DNA of 64,000 bases, taken from contig JADJLA010000002.1 in assembly GCA_016705695.1 (NCBI GenBank), positions 434,001 through 498,000 of the forward strand. The letters run 5' to 3'. The stretch is from Sphingobacteriaceae bacterium (GTDB lineage Bacteria > Bacteroidota > Bacteroidia > B-17B0 > Aurantibacillaceae). Shown here in pieces: positions 41,843 through 49,787 of the stretch. The notes beneath the pieces are model-generated. The model did no database searches, was not told the origin of the DNA, and saw only the letters and a list, made by a program, of their open reading frames with translations. A program made the translations under genes and the position numbers. The first letter of the stretch is position 1; each line of letters starts with the position of its first letter.

Positions 41843-43003
41843 ATGAAAAAGTTACTGATCATAGTTTGCACTTTTGTACTTGCTATTTCTTCTTGTAAAA
41901 AGAAGGAGTTTCCTCAAAACGTTACTGAAGAACCGGCATTTTATATTTCTGCTAATATAGATGGCACGCCAGTAAGTTTGAAGGCAGGGGCTTTTGGGTA
42001 TTATATGTACTCAAGTTATGTTCAAGACACAAACGGCATGTACACATTTGTGGCAGAAGTTAAACCAAACGGTTGTGGTAATACTTGTGCCAATTCTTTA
42101 AAAATAGAATTGAATGATGATAAGACTAGTGTCACAAACGGCACTTCAAATATTAATAGTTCTATTAAAGTTGGCGATTGTCAATTTGCCAATACGGCTA
42201 CGGTTGCTCCTACTTTAATAGGTTATGCTGTTAGTTTTAGATCGATGTACAACAAACCAACTACCAATGTTAATTATATGTGGAATTTTGATGATGCAGG
42301 AAGTTTATCTAACGAAGCAAATCCTACCCACACCTACACTACTGCCGGTATTAAAAATGTTAATCTTGCAATTACCGAAACTACAAGTTCAACAACAAGC
42401 TCAATTGAAAACCCAATAAAAGTTACTATAAGTCCGGTTGCCGTTAAAACTCGCATTTTAACTCCATTAGTTAACGGAAATACCATTTCATTTTCAAATA
42501 GTACAAATGGCGGAACCGCGCCACCAGCTTATTCATATAAATGGGATTTTGGAGATTATAGTCCAGTATCCAATTCAGCGAATCCAAGTCATACATACAG
42601 TGTGAGCGGTATGTATAAAGTTAAATTGATTGTTTGGGACCAAACTGGCGATACTGCAAAACATAATTTTAATATTAATACTTCAGCCAGCAACTTAGCT
42701 GCAACAAACTTTAGTGTTGTAAATACCACGCCGCTATATTTCACTACTGCTACAAATTTACTTTCTAAAGTAAAGATCACTTATGTAGATGCAAGTGGTA
42801 AAATATACTACTCTAATTTACAATCGCAAGTTGGGGCAGGAAATATATTTACTATTACCTCGGCTGAAGAGTACAAAGCCAACGAACATGGTCAAACTAC
42901 TAAAAAACTAAAGGTCACTTTCAATTGTAAGCTATACAACGGTACAAGTAGCTCTGTAAGCTTAACCAATGGCGAAGCTGTTATTGCCGTTTCTTACAAG
43001 TAA
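41843..43003 (+). CDS. PKD-domain surface lipoprotein in the sigma operon
   Basis: 386 aa, starts 2 bp after the anti-sigma gene. Lipobox LAISSC followed by Lys-Lys-Lys-Glu. An N-terminal DUF-like beta domain (ISANIDGTPVSLKAGAF), then two PKD domains (YMWNFDDAGSLSNEANPTHTYTTAG and YKWDFGDYSPVSNSANPSHTYSVSG), and a C-terminal beta domain. The basic residues after Cys fit outer-membrane retention; surface exposure is inferred. Within the operon it could be the ligand-facing partner of the outer-membrane barrel or a regulated output. Its stop is immediately followed by the stop of the convergent gene. Confidence 0.85.
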   Translation: MKKLLIIVCTFVLAISSCKKKEFPQNVTEEPAFYISANIDGTPVSLKAGAFGYYMYSSYVQDTNGMYTFVAEVKPNGCGNTCANSLKIELNDDKTSVTNGTSNINSSIKVGDCQFANTATVAPTLIGYAVSFRSMYNKPTTNVNYMWNFDDAGSLSNEANPTHTYTTAGIKNVNLAITETTSSTTSSIENPIKVTISPVAVKTRILTPLVNGNTISFSNSTNGGTAPPAYSYKWDFGDYSPVSNSANPSHTYSVSGMYKVKLIVWDQTGDTAKHNFNINTSASNLAATNFSVVNTTPLYFTTATNLLSKVKITYVDASGKIYYSNLQSQVGAGNIFTITSAEEYKANEHGQTTKKLKVTFNCKLYNGTSSSVSLTNGEAVIAVSYK

Positions 43004-45424
43004 TTATTTTTTAAGGTAAACTATTTGCGCGGATTTGTGTTTTATCACAAATTGATCAATGTCTATTTTCACATTGTGTTCGTCCACCACTTTTTCTTTC
43101 GACACTAGAATTAATTTCGCACCTTTCTTTAACACAATCTTACTTCCCTTAGTGATAATAAGTTTTGAACTTAAGGTATACTTTCTTCCTTTGAATATGG
43201 TTAACGCTCCATCTACTTTCACGAACTTGTTCTCAACAATATTCTTTCCTATAGTAACGTCAATATTATTGAACGAAGGAATTGATGAACCCCAAATTCC
43301 TCTGCCAAATGTGGCTGCGTAAATTGAATTGGTATGATAATTAAGTACAATATCACTTACCAATACCCTAGGAAAGAAATTCAAACTTCTCCAAGTGGTG
43401 TCTTCCCTGATGGTATTGAAATAATATACACCATCATTAGCTGCTAAATATAATACACCATTATGTTCATCCAACTTCAATTTATTGAAGCCCACTTTTT
43501 TTAGATCATAGGTTATTTCTTTAACCTGTGCCTTATTGCTATCGGCAAAATAAGTGAATTCAAAAACTCCACCTACTTTTTGATCAAATGGATCTTTGTA
43601 GATCATAAAAAATTTATTCTCGTAAAAATCGTCAGCCACTATGGATTCTACATTCCACCATCTACATAATTCAATATTTCCATTGGTGCAGAGTGCCGAA
43701 ACATCAATATAACTAGGCCTAGTACTTAAAACATCAGGGCAATAAAATAACTTACCACTATTTTTTATCGTATTAAATTGAGGAACAGCATATCCTATCA
43801 AAGCCGAATTACCTTCTGAGATACACATGGCTTTTATCTCACGGTTCTTTAAATTATTATTCTCACTCATTACATCTTGTATATGGCTAACATTCTTGAA
43901 TTCTAATTTATTCGAAACAATGTCCTTTACTTTTGCTCTCCAAATATCATGATAACCAATATATACAAAGGAATCTTTTAAGATCAAAGGACGCCGTGAT
44001 TCGCTATGACTATCGGGAATTGGAATATAACTATTTGAACTCCTATTTATGTTATGCAACATAACAATAGGAGGGTTTCCCAAATTCATAGCCAAACTAT
44101 CATTCAGTGCTAATCCATAATAACCATCTCCGCACGTAGCAAGATTATTAGTTTCTTTATTTTCCTTTATAAAAAAACCTCCATTGTCCTGAGCACCACC
44201 GGCAATAAACAAACTATCACTTTGCAATGCATCAATACCCCAAAACATATTGGCATCCAAACCTGTTCCGTTCAAACTTCTAAAAGGTATTTTTGGTGTT
44301 CCAAAATAACCGTTACTTAATGATATCCCACCATCGTTAGCTAAAAACAATCCGTCACCTATGCCACGAGGCATGCTTTTTACTAAATACATATCTCTTA
44401 CGTCTGCATGCGTATTTGCACCATTATAATAACCCACCTTTGAAAAAGTCTTTCCGCCATCATAACTCATGGATGTTTCTGTTAAACTTACATAGATCAC
44501 TGAAGTATCAACTTGATTTACCTTTAGATCAATGCACCAAAACGACGACGCTCCCATATGACTTACGGGATCAGCGCTAAGAGCTTTTGAGAATTCCTTG
44601 CCATTATAATAATGAATAAATATCCCTGAGTTTCCTGATGTAACATAAAACTTTCCTTTATGTTTTAGATCGCTTAAGGTTGCTAAGGAAATTCGTTCGC
44701 AAGCAATGTTTGCCGGAGTAATGTCCTTCCAATTATTTCCTCCATCACGGGTTACAAAGATCTGCGCCTTATTCTTCAAATATGTACGTGTACAAACATA
44801 AATTACGTCACTTTCATTAGGCGCATATTCTACTTCTGTTATTTCCACATTATCTACATCATTATGAAAGGGTAGTTTTACCTTAGTAAACGTTTGCCAC
44901 GAATCACTAGTCAGATAAAGTGTTTTTTGATCAAATGCTGCCATTTGATCTTGGTTGCCCGAATTCGCATTTAACCCTAATAACGGAAAGTTGAAATCAT
45001 TTTTTTCGCCCGGACCAACATGCTCCCAATTCTGTCCTCCATCGATCGTATGCAGTATACCATTTCCAAAGCCCTTTACAACCAATCCTCCTCCTGTAGC
45101 CGTTGAAATATAAATGTTTTTATTGGCCATACTCTTCCTTACTACAATTCCGCTTACACCGTAATTCATGTAAGGTAAATTGTCGGTGATGTTTTTCCAT
45201 TCAGGCTTTTCTGAAAGCGCATTTTGCGTAAAAAACAAACCCGAACACTGACTTCCAGCCATTACATTATTAAGATCCTTCTCATCGGCCCAAACTGTCA
45301 TAAACAATCCCTTAAATTGATATGAATTTGACTTAGGGCCAATGTAAGTCCATTTATTTGCAATTGACTGAGAATACAGCTTGAAAGCAAGAATACATAC
45401 CATAAAACTTAATACACGAAGCAT
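43004..45424 (-). CDS. Exported BNR/sortilin-like beta-propeller protein
   Basis: 806 aa. Signal peptide MLRVLSFMVCILAFKLYSQS. Repeated propeller signatures: GNGILHTIDGGQNWEHVGPG, IFVTRDGGNNWKDITPAN, ETSMSYDGGKTFSKVG, and later FGRGIWGS, as in sortilin/VPS10- and exo-sialidase-like T9SS cargo. No catalytic sialidase residues can be singled out. The C-terminal ~100 residues (GALTIFKGRKYTLSSKLIITKGSKIVLKKGAKLILVSKEK) look like a beta-solenoid or lectin-like wall rather than a canonical T9SS domain, so the export route past the periplasm is unclear. Tail to tail with the PKD lipoprotein at zero distance. Confidence 0.85.
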   Translation of the reverse strand: MLRVLSFMVCILAFKLYSQSIANKWTYIGPKSNSYQFKGLFMTVWADEKDLNNVMAGSQCSGLFFTQNALSEKPEWKNITDNLPYMNYGVSGIVVRKSMANKNIYISTATGGGLVVKGFGNGILHTIDGGQNWEHVGPGEKNDFNFPLLGLNANSGNQDQMAAFDQKTLYLTSDSWQTFTKVKLPFHNDVDNVEITEVEYAPNESDVIYVCTRTYLKNKAQIFVTRDGGNNWKDITPANIACERISLATLSDLKHKGKFYVTSGNSGIFIHYYNGKEFSKALSADPVSHMGASSFWCIDLKVNQVDTSVIYVSLTETSMSYDGGKTFSKVGYYNGANTHADVRDMYLVKSMPRGIGDGLFLANDGGISLSNGYFGTPKIPFRSLNGTGLDANMFWGIDALQSDSLFIAGGAQDNGGFFIKENKETNNLATCGDGYYGLALNDSLAMNLGNPPIVMLHNINRSSNSYIPIPDSHSESRRPLILKDSFVYIGYHDIWRAKVKDIVSNKLEFKNVSHIQDVMSENNNLKNREIKAMCISEGNSALIGYAVPQFNTIKNSGKLFYCPDVLSTRPSYIDVSALCTNGNIELCRWWNVESIVADDFYENKFFMIYKDPFDQKVGGVFEFTYFADSNKAQVKEITYDLKKVGFNKLKLDEHNGVLYLAANDGVYYFNTIREDTTWRSLNFFPRVLVSDIVLNYHTNSIYAATFGRGIWGSSIPSFNNIDVTIGKNIVENKFVKVDGALTIFKGRKYTLSSKLIITKGSKIVLKKGAKLILVSKEKVVDEHNVKIDIDQFVIKHKSAQIVYLKK

Positions 45425-45478
45425 ATCATAAATTTACTAAAGAATTAAACATCAAATGTTACTTATTATTTAAAATAA

Positions 45479-45511
45479 TTGATGTCAAAATCCAAACTTT
45501 ATTTAATTTTG
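45479..45511 (+). promoter_or_regulatory. Promoter of glyS
   Basis: TTG at 45479-45481, 22 bp, then TAATTTTG at 45504-45511 (exact to TAnnTTTG). Predicted start near 45516, about 15 bp before the ATG. Confidence 0.45.
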
Positions 45512-45530
45512 TAGCTTATTCATCAAACGT

Positions 45531-47072
45531 ATGTCGGCTAAACCGGAAGATTTTTTTAAGAACATTATTTCTCATTGTAAAGAGTATGGCTTTATTTTTC
45601 AAAGCAGCGAAATATACGATGGCTTAAGTGCTGTATATGATTATGGGCAAAATGGTGCCGAACTTAAAAAAAATATTCGTGAGTACTGGTGGAAAGCCAT
45701 GGTACAGATGAATGAGAATATTGTAGGGATCGATAGCTCCATTTTTATGCATCCAACCGTTTGGAAAGCGAGCGGACATGTAGATGCCTTTAACGATCCA
45801 TTAATAGATAATAAAGATAGTAAGAAACGATACCGTGCAGATGTATTGATCGAAGATCATATTGCAAAAATTGAAGATAAGATAACAAAAGAAGTTGAGA
45901 AAGCTAAAAAACGTTTCGAGAATTTTGATGAAGCAATGTTCCGCTCAACAAACGCGCGCATTATTGAATACCAAACTAAGATCAACGATATTAATACACG
46001 CTTTAAAGCAGCGTTGAATGATAATAATTTAGCCGACGTAAAACAGATCATTGTGGATTGCGAAATTGTTTGTTCTATAAGCGGCACACGTAATTGGACA
46101 GATGTAAGGCAATTCAATTTAATGTTCTCTACCTCTATAGGTTCGGTAGACGGAGAAGGCAGCACTATTTATTTACGTCCCGAAACCGCGCAAGGAATCT
46201 TTGTGAATTACCTCAACGTTCAAAAAACCGGACGGATGAAAATTCCTTTTGGAATTGCTCAAACAGGTAAAGCTTTTAGAAATGAAATTGTTGCTCGTCA
46301 ATTTATTTTTAGAATGCGTGAATTCGAACAAATGGAAATGCAATTTTTTGTCAAACCCGGAACGGAGATGCATTGGTATGAGCATTGGAAGACTGCGCGT
46401 TTAAAATGGCATCATTCGTTTGGCTTAGGAGAAACAAATTATAAATTTCACGATCATATTAAATTGGCGCACTACGCCAATGCTGCAGCGGATATTGAAT
46501 TCCAATTCCCATTTGGCTATAAAGAATTAGAAGGAATTCACTCGCGCACTGATTTTGACTTGAAACAACATGAACAATTCAGTGGAAAAAAATTACAATA
46601 CTTTGATACCGAAAGTAACTCGAGTTATGTTCCTTATGTTGTAGAAACTTCTGTTGGCTTGGATCGTTTGTTTTTAGCAACCTTAAGTGCTGCATATAAG
46701 GAAGAAACATTAGAGAATGGCGAAACACGCGTTGTACTAAATCTTCCTCCTGCTCTATCACCAATTAAAGTGGCTGTTTTTCCTTTAGTAAAAAAAGATG
46801 GTCTACCGGAATTTGCCGAAAAAATAATGGAGAGTTTAAAATACGATCACATTGTTACTTACGATGAAAAAGACACTGTAGGAAAACGCTACCGTAGGCA
46901 AGATGCCATCGGAACGCCTTATTGTATCACAGTTGATCATCAAAGTTTGGAAGACAATATGGTAACTGTTCGCGAACGCGATAGCATGAAACAAGAAAGG
47001 ATCGCTATTTCTGCGATCCCTCAGTATATGAATGAAAGAGTGGGTTTGACTTCTTTGCTCAAAAAACTTTAG
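45531..47072 (+). CDS. glyS: Glycyl-tRNA synthetase (single-chain, eukaryote/archaeal-like form)
   Basis: 513 aa class II synthetase of the dimeric type. N-terminal FFKNIISHCKEYGFIFQSSEIYDGLSAVYDYGQNGAELKKNIREYWWK, motif 2 area GIAQTGKAFRNEIVARQFIFRMREFEQMEMQFF, motif 3 VVETSVGLDRLFLATL, and the anticodon-binding domain ALSPIKVAVFPLVKKDG...RRQDAIGTPYCITVD. Charges tRNA-Gly. Its TAG stop is the first TAG of the palindromic repeat copy D that follows, so the repeat directly supplies the end of the gene. Own promoter upstream. Confidence 0.97.
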   Translation: MSAKPEDFFKNIISHCKEYGFIFQSSEIYDGLSAVYDYGQNGAELKKNIREYWWKAMVQMNENIVGIDSSIFMHPTVWKASGHVDAFNDPLIDNKDSKKRYRADVLIEDHIAKIEDKITKEVEKAKKRFENFDEAMFRSTNARIIEYQTKINDINTRFKAALNDNNLADVKQIIVDCEIVCSISGTRNWTDVRQFNLMFSTSIGSVDGEGSTIYLRPETAQGIFVNYLNVQKTGRMKIPFGIAQTGKAFRNEIVARQFIFRMREFEQMEMQFFVKPGTEMHWYEHWKTARLKWHHSFGLGETNYKFHDHIKLAHYANAAADIEFQFPFGYKELEGIHSRTDFDLKQHEQFSGKKLQYFDTESNSSYVPYVVETSVGLDRLFLATLSAAYKEETLENGETRVVLNLPPALSPIKVAVFPLVKKDGLPEFAEKIMESLKYDHIVTYDEKDTVGKRYRRQDAIGTPYCITVDHQSLEDNMVTVRERDSMKQERIAISAIPQYMNERVGLTSLLKKL

Positions 47073-47157
47073 CCACTAATTAACACTAATCTGTGTTTGC
47101 AAAAAATTGCACTAATTTATGCCCATAGATTAGTGACAATTAGTGAAATTCGTGGCT
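47069..47157. repeat. Palindromic gene-end repeat, copy D (TAGCCAC type)
   Basis: TAGCCACTAATTAACACTAAT at the left and its near inverse ATTAGTG...CGTGGCTT at the right; the right half is shared with copy A (AATTAGTGAAATTCGTGGC). It fills the whole gap between the convergent glyS and SDR pseudogene and overlaps the glyS stop codon. Confidence 0.78.
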
Positions 47158-47158
47158 T

Positions 47159-47628
47159 CTAATAAACATGTTGCCCACCATTAATGCTATAGTTAGCGCC
47201 GGTAATAAAACTGGTTTCTTCACTTGCCAAAAAACTAACCAAATGTGCTACTTCATGTGTTCCGCCTAACCGCCCTAATGGCACTTGTGCTACAATTTGA
47301 TTTAATACTTTTTCGGGAACAGCCATTACCATATCGGTTCCAATATATCCTGGTGAAATTGTATTTACAGTTACACCTAATTTTGCAACTTCCATTGCCA
47401 AACTTTCTCTTTTATCATGGCCGCGGCACTATTAAAATCGCTTACATCACCGTAAAATAATTTTATATCAAAGCCTTCGCTTTTCATTTGTCCCATCCAC
47501 TTCTCGGCTTTTTCTTTGGTATGATAATTTCCCACCACATTATATCCATCTTTATGTAATTTTTTACACATGGCTGTTCCCAGGCCACCTGTGGCTCCGG
47601 TAACAAGTACTGTACGTTTACTATTCAT
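47159..47628 (-). pseudogene. Acetoacetyl-CoA reductase-type SDR, internally deleted
   Basis: Two out-of-frame remnants of one short-chain dehydrogenase. The first (47628 to about 47402) has the NAD(P) motif VLVTGATGGLGTAMCKKL and runs to AAAMIKEK. The second (about 47403 to 47159) picks up at the equivalent of LAMEVAKLGVTVNTISPGYIGTDMV and ends TGANYSINGGQHVY, text typical of PhaB-like enzymes. The ~85-90 residues between, including NNAG and the catalytic Ser-Tyr-x3-Lys, are absent, so about 260 bp were lost with a frame change. The join AAAGTTTGGCAATGG could be a short-repeat junction. No activity is possible from what remains. Confidence 0.85.
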
Positions 47629-47689
47629 CTTTCAAAAAATTAATTGGGTCAAAATTAAAACTTATTGTTGTACAAAAATTATCTGGCTG

Positions 47690-47697
47690 CAAATATA
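47690..47697 (-). promoter_or_regulatory. Candidate -7 element of the SDR pseudogene
   Basis: TATATTTG on the minus strand, exact to TAnnTTTG, 61 bp upstream of the SDR ATG; no -33 box recognised. Confidence 0.3.
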
Positions 47698-47746
47698 GTC
47701 TCCTAAAAGCTTACAGAAATGGAGTTAACAAAGAAATAAGATAAAT

Positions 47747-48139
47747 TTAAAGTGCTTTACTAATGGCTAAAGCTATACTCTCAAATTCCTCTTTAGATAA
47801 TTTAAGTTTAGGATTTGTAAAATCACAATCATTCATTGTATGAATAGGGATCAAATGAATGTGTGCATGTGGCACTTCTAATCCAATAACATGTGATGTT
47901 ACGCGAATACAAGGCACAGATTTTTTTATAGCATTTGCTACTTTTTTACTGAACAAATGTAATTGCTCAAAACTTTCATCATCAAGATCAAAAATATTAT
48001 CCACCTCCTTTTTAGGAACAACGAGTACATGTCCTTTTTTTAAAGGGGCAATATCCAAAAATGCGTAACAGGATTCGTTTTCGGCTACTTTGTAGGAAGG
48101 GATCTCACCGTTTATTATTTTAGTGAAGATACTTGCCAT
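47747..48139 (-). CDS. HIT family nucleotide hydrolase
   Basis: 130 aa. N-terminal ASIFTKIINGEIPSYKVAENESCYAFLDIAP and the histidine triad GLEVPHAHIHLIPI place it in the Hint branch of HIT proteins, which hydrolyse AMP conjugates such as adenosine phosphoramidates. One base after the greA stop, so the two are cotranscribed; this greA-HIT pairing is common in Bacteroidota. Confidence 0.93.
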   Translation of the reverse strand: MASIFTKIINGEIPSYKVAENESCYAFLDIAPLKKGHVLVVPKKEVDNIFDLDDESFEQLHLFSKKVANAIKKSVPCIRVTSHVIGLEVPHAHIHLIPIHTMNDCDFTNPKLKLSKEEFESIALAISKAL

Positions 48140-48140
48140 G

Positions 48141-48617
48141 CTATAATGATATCTCGATGATCTCGAAGGTTACAAGACCTGCTGGAACTGTAACGTCTAC
48201 TTTGTCTTTTACTTTCTTTCCTAAAAGTGCTTTTCCAATGGGAGAGTCAACAGATATTTTTCCGCTTTTAAGATCAGCTTCACTTTCAGCTACCAAAGTA
48301 TACTTCATGGTAGCGTTGTTTTTAGTATTCTTTATTTTTACTGTAGTTAAAATGCTTGCTTTGCTAAGATCCAGTTTTGTCTCATCAACAATGCGAGCAT
48401 TGGCGATCACTTCTTTTAACTTACCTATTTTTAGTTCTAATAAAGCCTGTGCTTCGCGGGCAGCGTCATACTCTGCATTTTCACTTAGGTCGCCTTTGTC
48501 GCGTGCCTCAGCAACCGCATTTGTTGCAGCCTTGCGTTCTACACTCTCCAAATTATGTAATTCATCCTTTAGCTTCTGAAGCCCTTCCTCGGTGTAATAT
48601 CCTAACTGCTGTGCCAT
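48141..48617 (-). CDS. greA: Transcription elongation factor GreA
   Basis: 158 aa. N-terminal antiparallel coiled coil (YYTEEGLQKLKDELHNLESVERKAATNAVAEARDKGDLSENAEYDAAREAQALLELKIGKL) with the acidic tip residues in GDLSENAEYD that act in RNA cleavage, and a C-terminal FKBP-like domain (SPIGKALLGKKVKDKVDVTVPAG). Rescues backtracked RNA polymerase. The leader contains a stem-loop at 48642-48663 and a TATATTTG element at 48673. Confidence 0.96.
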   Translation of the reverse strand: MAQQLGYYTEEGLQKLKDELHNLESVERKAATNAVAEARDKGDLSENAEYDAAREAQALLELKIGKLKEVIANARIVDETKLDLSKASILTTVKIKNTKNNATMKYTLVAESEADLKSGKISVDSPIGKALLGKKVKDKVDVTVPAGLVTFEIIEISL

Positions 48618-48641
48618 TGTGAAATTTATTTAAAACAAGAG

Positions 48642-48663
48642 TCCCGACATATATCGGGACCCT
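48642..48663 (-). terminator. Stem-loop between the PorV-family gene and greA
   Basis: GTCCCGA, TATATG loop, TCGGGAC, then TCTTGTTTT on the minus strand. It may end the TonB-PorV transcript (weak T tract) or sit in the greA leader, since a -7 element lies just upstream of it. Confidence 0.5.
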
Positions 48664-48672
48664 GTCTTAATT

Positions 48673-48680
48673 CAAATATA
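48673..48680 (-). promoter_or_regulatory. Candidate -7 element of greA
   Basis: TATATTTG on the minus strand, exact to TAnnTTTG, 12 bp past the PorV-family stop; a TTTG lies only 14 bp further upstream, shorter than usual. Confidence 0.35.
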
Positions 48681-48691
48681 CAAAAAATATC

Positions 48692-48928
48692 TTACAAATT
48701 GATCCTGAAGCCGAAACTATGTACCCCGGCGAATGGGTTTGTGAATCGATATGAATAATCGAGTGCTACGGTAGATTTCTTTTCGTTAAAAGGAAGCTCA
48801 AAAGTTGCGCCTAAAGCTGGTCCTGTAAACACAGTCATTCTTTCGGTACCACCTTTAAATATACCCTTCTCAGTATATAAACCAGCTCTTAGCATAACCA
48901 TTTCTTTCCAAGCATACTCAAGACCTAA
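48692..48928 (-). CDS. PorV/PorQ family protein, C-terminal fragment (frameshifted)
   Basis: 78 residues completing the barrel of the preceding frame after a one-base shift in the AAA (T3 on the coding strand) at 48927-48929: LGLEYAWKEMVMLRAGLYTE, KKSTVALDYSYRFTNPFAG and the terminal FGFRINL, a normal outer-membrane barrel end. Adding one T joins it to SNSFTYDNYL of the first part. Alone it has no start worth the name. Confidence 0.8.
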   Translation of the reverse strand, partial: LGLEYAWKEMVMLRAGLYTEKGIFKGGTERMTVFTGPALGATFELPFNEKKSTVALDYSYRFTNPFAGVHSFGFRINL

Positions 48929-49770
48929 AGATAATTATCATACGTAAATGAATTTGACTGGAAGGCCGCATTTACCGAAAGCCTGTTCTTCTTAGAAAGT
49001 GCACCCGTGCTATCTTTGGTCATAAAAATATCATAAGCAACACCAATGTTCACTAACGCCGGCATTTCAAAAGCTGCCGAACGGTTATTAACGGTCATCT
49101 CGTAATTGTTACCATACTTTACATTCATTTGACGCGCTAAACCATCACCTTGGTACGACATTTTTGGTCCCCAATTTTTTAAGGTGATACCTAAATGCAT
49201 TTGATCGTATTTACCTGTGTGATATTGAATACCTGCATCTACGGCAATTCCCTTTGCGCTAACGTTTGGAATTTGTTCAGATATCAACTTGATATTGATA
49301 CCTCCAAAAATATTCTCGGAGAACATTTTAGCGTAAGATAAATTCACATTGTATGCAGTGTATTGGTATGTACCTAAACCTCCTTCTGGTTGATCTTCGG
49401 TAGTGATCTCAATTTTACCTGAATTCAATGATACAAAACCTAAACCAATAGTACTTGTTTCGCCTAAGCCTTGGGTAAATCCAAAACTATTTAAGAATAT
49501 TCCTGTGCCTGATAACCAACTTGTGCGATTAAACATCATTTCAGTTTTACGCGTAAATGCTGTACCCGCTACATTGAGATATTGCGCTTCTAATCCACGA
49601 ACCCTAGCAGAGTTTGAACCCCACATACCACTGTTACGCGCATAAGGATTGATCAATAATGCAGCAGCACCAGCTTGGCCAGCACGCTCGGGATTGCCTG
49701 CTTGTGTTAGCATACTAGCAGAAACTAAAACTGCTAATCCGTAATATTTTAAATTCTTAACCATCATCAT
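48925..49770 (-). CDS. PorV/PorQ family T9SS outer-membrane protein, N-terminal part (frameshifted)
   Basis: About 281 aa from the ATG at 49770 (MMMVKNLKYYGLAVLV); the frame extends to 49830 but into the previous gene. Signal peptide ending MLTQAG, then the family start NPERAGQAGAAALLINPYARNSGMWGSNSARVRG and many barrel strands (STIGLGFVSLNSGKIEI, AYNVNLSYAKMFSENIFGGINIKL). PorV is the shuttle that carries cargo from the T9SS translocon to the attachment complex; this copy, 17 bp behind a giant exported protein, may be a dedicated paralogue. The frame breaks at 48927-48929. If real, the barrel would lack its last four strands. Confidence 0.85.
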   Translation of the reverse strand: MMMVKNLKYYGLAVLVSASMLTQAGNPERAGQAGAAALLINPYARNSGMWGSNSARVRGLEAQYLNVAGTAFTRKTEMMFNRTSWLSGTGIFLNSFGFTQGLGETSTIGLGFVSLNSGKIEITTEDQPEGGLGTYQYTAYNVNLSYAKMFSENIFGGINIKLISEQIPNVSAKGIAVDAGIQYHTGKYDQMHLGITLKNWGPKMSYQGDGLARQMNVKYGNNYEMTVNNRSAAFEMPALVNIGVAYDIFMTKDSTGALSKKNRLSVNAAFQSNSFTYDNYL

Positions 49771-49787
49771 AAATTCAAGTTTATGTA

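Noticed and set aside
48133..48579. 148-aa plus-strand open frame opposite greA
   Set aside because: Antisense to the GreA coding sequence; no motif or start context, and GreA is certain.
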